Below are positions 32,823 through 35,819 of a stretch of 35,819 bases of DNA, in pieces. Every line of letters starts with the position of its first letter. Position 1 is the stretch's first letter. The DNA is from a virus. The notes beneath the pieces were generated by a model. That model did not search any database and was not told where the DNA came from. It saw only the letters and a list, made by a program, of their open reading frames with translations. The DNA lies in the IMG/VR virus record IMGVR_UViG_3300027896_000019, positions 1-35,819 of that record. One strand, given 5' to 3'. The position numbers were made by a program, and so were the translations under genes.

Positions 32823-33043
32823 TCTATACCCCCTTTAATCGTCACATCACAAAAAGTACATTTCGCTGTTCTCTCTTCTAGTTCATAATCTATATCTAAA
32901 TCTTTTAATGCTTCTAAATAGCCTGTTATCATATATTCAATCTTATCATGATAACTGTCGCCAAACAGTAATATATGACCTGTTTCATTAGATAGCCTTG
33001 TAGCACCACAACAATCGCCATAATACGTTTCAACAAGTCTCAT
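32819..33043 (-). CDS. Small cysteine-containing early protein, unknown
   Basis: 74 residues: MRLVETYYGDCCGATRLSNE, then a helix and a CTFCDVTIK end. CC near the start and CxxC near the end could form a zinc site. GGAGGATGATAT ribosome site and 4-base overlaps with both neighbours. Not recognised. Confidence 0.55.
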   Translation of the reverse strand: MRLVETYYGDCCGATRLSNETGHILLFGDSYHDKIEYMITGYLEALKDLDIDYELEERTAKCTFCDVTIKGGIE

Positions 33044-33219
33044 ATATCATCCTCCATTAATTCAATTCCACCATCCATGTATTCAATCAAATATGATAAA
33101 TCCATTCCCATTAATATTAGCTTAATTCCACCATCATCATTATTTTCTATATCATTTGATAATGTCAATATATCCTTAGAAATCATGCGTAGCCAAGCAA
33201 TAAACCATTCTTTGCCCAT
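33040..33219 (-). CDS. Small helical protein, unknown
   Basis: 59 residues from the ATG at 33219 (GGAGG 7 bases upstream); the frame opens earlier inside the Tad2-like gene. Helical and amphipathic (EWFIAWLRMISKDILTLSND) with an acidic C-terminus (GGIELMEDDI). Not recognised. Its place directly after the anti-defence candidate makes it a possible partner (inference). Confidence 0.5.
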   Translation of the reverse strand: MGKEWFIAWLRMISKDILTLSNDIENNDDGGIKLILMGMDLSYLIEYMDGGIELMEDDI

Positions 33220-33232
33220 CATATAACCTCCA

Positions 33233-33535
33233 TCAACGATATTCGTCCAACAACATCCAATCATCTGATAATAAATCTGTCTGTGATGCTAACCATGGAA
33301 CAACATTACCTTGTGCTGTTTTCATAGCAATATAAGCACCATATGGAACGTATTCACCAAACTCTTTTTTAGCAACATCAGTAACAGATTTATATGTGTT
33401 TTCTGGCACATAGTATATATACATATCTTTGCCATTCCAACCTTTTCTAGCAATCCTAATTCCTTTTTTCATTAATAATAATGCTGTGCCAAATGAGTAT
33501 AGTGGATTTTCAATAGCTCCATGTTCATTTGTCAT
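33233..33535 (-). CDS. tad2: DUF2829 / Tad2-like anti-Thoeris protein
   Basis: 100 residues with the full DUF2829 pattern: FGTALLLMKKGIRIARKGWN and GKDMYIYYVP, then VPYGAYIAMKTAQGNVVPWL and ASQTDLLSDDW. Tad2 proteins of this family are sponges that bind the cyclic ADP-ribose-like signal of Thoeris defence and so stop host defence. Members differ in which nucleotide they bind, so activity here is not proven. Very good TAAGGAGGTTTAAC ribosome site. It lies among tiny early genes, the typical anti-defence location. Confidence 0.85.
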   Translation of the reverse strand: MTNEHGAIENPLYSFGTALLLMKKGIRIARKGWNGKDMYIYYVPENTYKSVTDVAKKEFGEYVPYGAYIAMKTAQGNVVPWLASQTDLLSDDWMLLDEYR

Positions 33536-33559
33536 GTTAAACCTCCTTAGTATTATTTA

Positions 33560-33832
33560 TCATATATCATACCAAAATTCAGTTCCATAGCCTACATAGT
33601 ATGTTTCTATTCCAATCATATTACCACATTTCAAACATTTATAATTTTTTGTATACTTTGGATTAGCGTTTATATGCAATGTCATTTGTAATTCAACATT
33701 ACCACATTCACACTTATATCCATTGCCATGCCTTATTACATTACCATATACAATTGAATATTCTTCACCTTCGCAATAGCAGTATTCATCTTCGTTTAGA
33801 CTTCTATGACACCTCATACAAAATGCTTTCAT
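33560..33832 (-). CDS. Double zinc-ribbon microprotein
   Basis: 90 residues with CMRCHRSL and YCYCEGEE, then KCECGNVELQ and KCLKCGNMIG: two CxxC/CxC ribbon centres. Resembles small rubredoxin-like or RNA-polymerase-binding zinc proteins. TAAGGAGATTAT before the ATG, which overlaps the upstream stop by 4 bases. Function unknown. Confidence 0.65.
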   Translation of the reverse strand: MKAFCMRCHRSLNEDEYCYCEGEEYSIVYGNVIRHGNGYKCECGNVELQMTLHINANPKYTKNYKCLKCGNMIGIETYYVGYGTEFWYDI

Positions 33833-34047
33833 ATAATCTCCTTATTAGTGCTTATATCAGTTTTTTGAAATTCTACTTGACATCTTTGTTCATCCAACAC
33901 AATAACCTTACCAACACCTACTATTTCAGCTTTACTTACTCTACCTATTTCCATACACTGTTCACCTTCATCAAACCATAATGTCAAATCTCCATCACCA
34001 TTATCAATTAACATATTAAGCGTATCTGCCAATTCATACACTGTCAT
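33829..34047 (-). CDS. Small early protein, unknown
   Basis: 72 residues: MTVYELADTLNMLIDNGDGD, then strands ending in VIVLDEQRCQVEF. A short helix plus strand set ('ADTLNMLI.NGDGD..L' ) recalls a family of small phage proteins with 'l...L..l...GdGd..v'. TAGGAGGTATTAT ribosome site. Function unknown. Confidence 0.55.
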   Translation of the reverse strand: MTVYELADTLNMLIDNGDGDLTLWFDEGEQCMEIGRVSKAEIVGVGKVIVLDEQRCQVEFQKTDISTNKEII

Positions 34048-34062
34048 ATAATACCTCCTACT

Positions 34063-34305
34063 TTATAATAATTCACTATCATATTGATGTTGTAAGTTAA
34101 TCCAAAAACTAGCATCAATATTTAATGAATATTGTAGATGGTTAGCAAACCCATCAGTAATAGGTTTAATACCATTTAATACTTGGTTTATATAAGCAAC
34201 TGATGAACCTGTTCTAATTGCTAAATATTCAACAGTCATATTTCTTTCCTTCATAACATCTCTTAGCGTATCTCCTGCATGTAATCTAATTTTTCTTTTA
34301 GCCAT
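34063..34305 (-). CDS. HigA-like XRE antitoxin/regulator
   Basis: 80 residues from the ATG at 34305 (AAGGAGAATGATA site). Pattern of the HigA/VapI family: RLHAGDTLRDVMKERNMTVE, then INQVLNGIKPITDGFANHLQ and ASFWINLQHQYD. HigA normally neutralises the RelE-like HigB encoded beside it; no HigB-like gene is adjacent, so this is an orphan that may act on a host toxin or as a transcription regulator. The family call is strong; the role is inference. Confidence 0.8.
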   Translation of the reverse strand: MAKRKIRLHAGDTLRDVMKERNMTVEYLAIRTGSSVAYINQVLNGIKPITDGFANHLQYSLNIDASFWINLQHQYDSELL

Positions 34306-34468
34306 TATCATTCTCCTTAATAGTAACCATACCTAAAATATTTACTAATACAATCGCAACACACAAACCAAATCCAACATAATCATGAGTAGATAGAAAT
34401 AATAAAGCTCCAACAGATGATAACAAAGCTACAATAAACATTAACAATTGAACTAAATGTTTACCCAT
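34298..34468 (-). CDS. Small two-pass membrane protein
   Basis: 56 residues from the ATG at 34468 (GAGGTATACG site). Two hydrophobic segments (LVQLLMFIVALLSSVGALLF and VGFGLCVAIVLVNILGMV) and a short charged end. Overlaps both neighbours by 8 bases. A holin or exclusion peptide is possible by shape; unknown. Confidence 0.55.
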   Translation of the reverse strand: MGKHLVQLLMFIVALLSSVGALLFLSTHDYVGFGLCVAIVLVNILGMVTIKENDNG

Positions 34469-34643
34469 CGTATACCTCATAATCTTTAGTTAGAGCAATA
34501 TCCCAACATACATAACAGTCTTTATTATCACAATTACTGATAAGTCCAACATGGTGTGGACAGCAATGTGTAGGTTCATGTTTACTTAACAAATACAATA
34601 GCATTATTTTATTTTCATTCCAAGCCTTGCATATACCTATCAT
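34461..34643 (-). CDS. CPHxVGL-type cysteine microprotein, copy 2
   Basis: 60 residues: helical start, then CCPHHVGLISNCDN and DCYVCWDIALTKDYE. Same arrangement as the 29626-29841 protein (CPHxVGL, spaced cysteines, C-x2-C-W-x-x-A-L-T), so a paralogue. First gene of the early operon, 45 bases downstream of a promoter, with AGGAGAGAGAT before the ATG. Function unknown. Confidence 0.65.
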   Translation of the reverse strand: MIGICKAWNENKIMLLYLLSKHEPTHCCPHHVGLISNCDNKDCYVCWDIALTKDYEVYDG

Positions 34644-34687
34644 ATCTCTCTCCTAAATATTTGAATTTAACATCGAACTATAGTACT

Positions 34688-34716
34688 AGTATACATTTTA
34701 TGTAGCTTTATGTCAA
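34688..34716 (-). promoter_or_regulatory. Early-operon promoter (fifth of a series)
   Basis: TTGACA (34716-34711), 17-base spacer, TATACT (34693-34688). Expected RNA start near 34681, 38 bases before the first early gene. Confidence 0.85.
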
Positions 34717-34750
34717 TTTGAAATTTTAGAATACCCCTCATATATATAAC

Positions 34751-34773
34751 AAAACCCCAACATATTGAGGGGG
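34751..34773 (-). terminator. Terminator upstream of the early promoter
   Basis: Stem CCCC-CAA/TTG-GGGG with a one-base bulge, TATG loop, then TTTTG on the minus strand. Ends transcripts from the two promoters further right before the early operon begins. A larger pairing (CCCCTCA/TGAGGGG, 34734-34772) is an alternative fold. Confidence 0.6.
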
Positions 34774-34850
34774 CTAATTTGTAGGTTATTAGCATATCAA
34801 CATGTTAGGGCTTTATTATACACAATTCATACTATACAAAAGATAAAGGC
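34751..34850 (-). ncRNA. Candidate small RNA, unit 4
   Basis: About 100 bases between the start expected from the 34857-34885 promoter and the 34751 terminator. No ribosome site with a reading frame longer than a few codons. Contains a 6-bp hairpin (GCTAAT/ATTAGC, 34773-34793). Whether it is made or does anything is not known. Confidence 0.5.
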
Positions 34851-34856
34851 AAACTT

Positions 34857-34885
34857 AGTATACTATGATTAATTAATTATGTCAA
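34857..34885 (-). promoter_or_regulatory. Promoter of small RNA unit 4
   Basis: TTGACA (34885-34880), 17-base spacer, TATACT (34862-34857). It starts directly after the long hairpin of unit 3. Confidence 0.8.
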
Positions 34886-34888
34886 TAC

Positions 34889-34980
34889 AAAATCCTACTT
34901 GGTTGATTTTATTTCTACTGGGAAGAAGTATAGTCTAATCAACTAGTAGGATTTTATATATAAGTATACGCTACTGAATT
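34889..34980 (-). ncRNA. Candidate small RNA, unit 3, with long hairpin
   Basis: Expected start 34980 from the promoter at 34987-35015. The RNA would fold into 11 plus 7 base pairs (AAAATCCTACT with AGTAGGATTTT; GTTGATT with AATCAAC; 34889-34955) with a 28-base loop containing CUUCUUCCC. The 3' arm ends in TTTTG, so the stem may also terminate. No coding potential. Confidence 0.55.
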
Positions 34981-34986
34981 AATTAT

Positions 34987-35015
34987 ATTATACATGTTTA
35001 TTTTAATATTGTCAA
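34987..35015 (-). promoter_or_regulatory. Perfect consensus promoter of small RNA unit 3
   Basis: TTGACA (35015-35010), 17-base spacer, TATAAT (34992-34987): both boxes match the sigma-A consensus in every base. Confidence 0.85.
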
Positions 35016-35062
35016 TAGAGAATCTATTGATGTTCTGTTAATTATCTGCTGATTGTCTGTTA

Positions 35063-35094
35063 ATACAAAAAAAACATCTACTGATAGATGTTTT
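35063..35094 (-). terminator. Strong terminator of small RNA unit 2
   Basis: 10-bp perfect stem AAAACATCTA/TAGATGTTTT (35071-35080 with 35085-35094), 4-base loop, then eight T residues on the minus strand. Confidence 0.85.
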
Positions 35095-35129
35095 AATGTG
35101 TCTCAACAATAAATTAGTAAATCGTATGT
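35067..35129 (-). ncRNA. Candidate small RNA, unit 2
   Basis: About 63 bases from the start expected of the 35136-35164 promoter to the terminator at 35063-35094. No reading frame. The 5' half is single-stranded by eye (CACATACGATTTACTAATTT), the 3' half is the terminator hairpin, a layout like plasmid antisense RNAs. Confidence 0.55.
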
Positions 35130-35135
35130 GGTTAC

Positions 35136-35164
35136 ATTATATATTGTTTTATTATATTTGTAAA
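35136..35164 (-). promoter_or_regulatory. Promoter of small RNA unit 2
   Basis: TTTACA (35164-35159), 17-base spacer, TATAAT (35141-35136). Confidence 0.75.
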
Positions 35165-35255
35165 TAGAAAAACTATATAAATTAATATATAGTTTATCTA
35201 TAACAAAAATTAGAAAAGGAAAAAAATGAAACAAATACAACTCTCAAGCACCATT
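35165..35255 (-). ncRNA. Candidate small RNA, unit 1
   Basis: About 90 bases from the start expected of the 35262-35290 promoter to a 9-bp AT-only hairpin (AACTATATA/TATATAGTT, 35171-35179 with 35186-35194) followed by TTTTTC. The middle is pyrimidine-rich. Read-through would end at 35063. No convincing reading frame. Confidence 0.5.
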
Positions 35256-35300
35256 ATATTCATTATAAGTTTAATTTTTTATTTTGTCAACCTATTTTGA
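35226..35300 (+). CDS. 24-residue hydrophobic peptide on the plus strand (tentative)
   Basis: ATG preceded by AAAAGGAAAAAA; reads MKQIQLSSTIIFIISLIFYF and VNLF. It is the only candidate gene on the plus strand and overlaps the promoter and start of small RNA unit 1, which would be antisense to its ribosome site. No clear plus-strand promoter was seen. T-rich DNA easily gives such hydrophobic strings, so confidence is low. Confidence 0.2.
   Translation: MKQIQLSSTIIFIISLIFYFVNLF
35262..35290 (-). promoter_or_regulatory. Perfect consensus promoter of small RNA unit 1
   Basis: TTGACA (35290-35285), 17-base spacer, TATAAT (35267-35262): both boxes fully consensus. Confidence 0.85.
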
Positions 35301-35451
35301 TTATTGGTATTTATTTACATATTTAACATGTTATATGGCTAATTTGTAGCTTAATAGTTTTTTTTATTTACTCAATGTACGGTAGAAGTAAATAACTTGT
35401 CTGTAAATGAGTGTATATGAAATATATGGTTGTAACGTAGTCATATCAAGG

Positions 35452-35504
35452 GGTTCAGCGTTTGAGTATTAATATTTATATAATGCGTGAAACGCAGTAG
35501 AACC
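35452..35504. repeat. Imperfect GC-richer dyad
   Basis: GGTTCAGCGTTT (35452-35463) and AAACGCAGTAGAACC (35490-35504) pair except for a three-base difference, around a 26-base AT-rich centre. A smaller hairpin GCGTGAAACGC is nested. It stands out from the surrounding AT-rich DNA and may be a protein-binding site. Confidence 0.5.
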
Positions 35505-35564
35505 AAGGGTCACAGGGTTTTGACTTATTTATTATTAATTTATCTCGGTATTAAAGTGAATCTA

Positions 35565-35724
35565 ACATGATGTAGGTTATTTGGCATAGCGATTAACTAT
35601 AGTGTGGAATTGTAGAGTAATTTGACATAGTGTAGGATTGTAGGAGTAATATCTTATAGTGTAGGAATCTAGGAGTATAGAATTCTATAAGAGAAATTCC
35701 TTATAGTGTAGAATACTGGGAGTG
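35565..35724. repeat. Degenerate direct repeats (TATAGTGTAGGAATNTAGGAGTA)
   Basis: At least four units, starting near 35598, 35626, 35655 and 35702, with a weaker one near 35565. Steps are about 28, 29 and 47 bases. Each has TAGTGTRG followed by a 'TAGGAGTA'-like end. The stretch from 35301 to the window end has no supported gene; these repeats and the dyad are all that was seen there. Confidence 0.6.
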
Positions 35725-35819
35725 GACTGTGGTTAGCAAGTTCTATATGGATTTTTTTCAACGTAAAGTTACCCCGTACCTAAAACATAGATGTATCAAC
35801 GCTTTTAACCTTTTTTAAT

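Noticed and set aside
33679-33981. 100-residue plus-strand frame opposite two early genes
   Set aside because: His/Tyr/Leu-rich shadow of cysteine- and acidic-rich minus-strand genes, with no ribosome site or promoter.
35598-35660. Plus-strand promoter TTGACA ... TAATAT within the right-end repeats
   Set aside because: Spacing is 19 bases, the words are part of the repeat unit, and no gene follows on the plus strand inside the window.

Overview
The window is almost certainly part of a temperate or plasmid-like tailed phage (a phage-plasmid) of a low-GC Bacillota host. The evidence is very AT-rich DNA, strong AGGAGG-type ribosome binding sites before nearly every gene, frequent TTG and GTG starts, TGA used as a stop, and promoters with a TTGACA box, 17 bases, and a TATAAT-like box. 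Every confident gene is on the minus strand, so the biology reads from high to low coordinates. No integrase, tRNA, rRNA, transposase or CRISPR array was seen. The left end cuts a gene and the right end lies in noncoding DNA, so this is a fragment of a larger element.

In reading order: (1) 35.8-34.65 kb is about 1.2 kb without a confident gene. It holds degenerate direct repeats, an imperfect dyad, and a regular series of five leftward promoters, the first four each followed by a hairpin or terminator (candidate small RNAs). The fifth promoter fires into the early genes. (2) 34.64-27.47 kb is a dense early or accessory block of about 30 very small, overlapping genes. Many are zinc-ribbon microproteins. 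It includes a DUF2829/Tad2-like anti-Thoeris protein, a HigA-like regulator and a DUF1599 protein. (3) 27.45-24.65 kb is a regulatory block: a possible attenuated leader with a 31-residue membrane peptide, an XRE repressor behind a promoter with a palindromic operator, a LuxR-type HTH protein and a two-winged-helix protein. (4) 24.64-22.07 kb has a 27-bp perfect inverted repeat, a RecD2-type helicase and a terminator. (5) 22.07-20.82 kb is an iteron origin with a Rep_3 initiator whose promoter is built into the first iteron.

(6) 20.8-5.74 kb is the virion module: an HTH/zinc-ribbon regulator behind a structured leader, PhoH-like ATPase, metallophosphoesterase, a probable small terminase, large terminase, portal, protease/scaffold, decoration protein, major capsid protein, five head-tail joining or neck genes, a tail completion candidate and the probable tail tube. 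A strong terminator follows. (7) 5.73-0 kb is an independently promoted sugar cassette: three glycosyltransferases, three methyltransferases, gmd and the start of fcl. It should make GDP-L-fucose and transfer or methylate sugars, perhaps on the virion or on the host surface.

The parts fit a phage that persists as an iteron plasmid and carries anti-defence and glycan-modifying genes. Functions of most early microproteins cannot be told from sequence. Coordinates of short sites were counted by hand and may be off by one or two bases.
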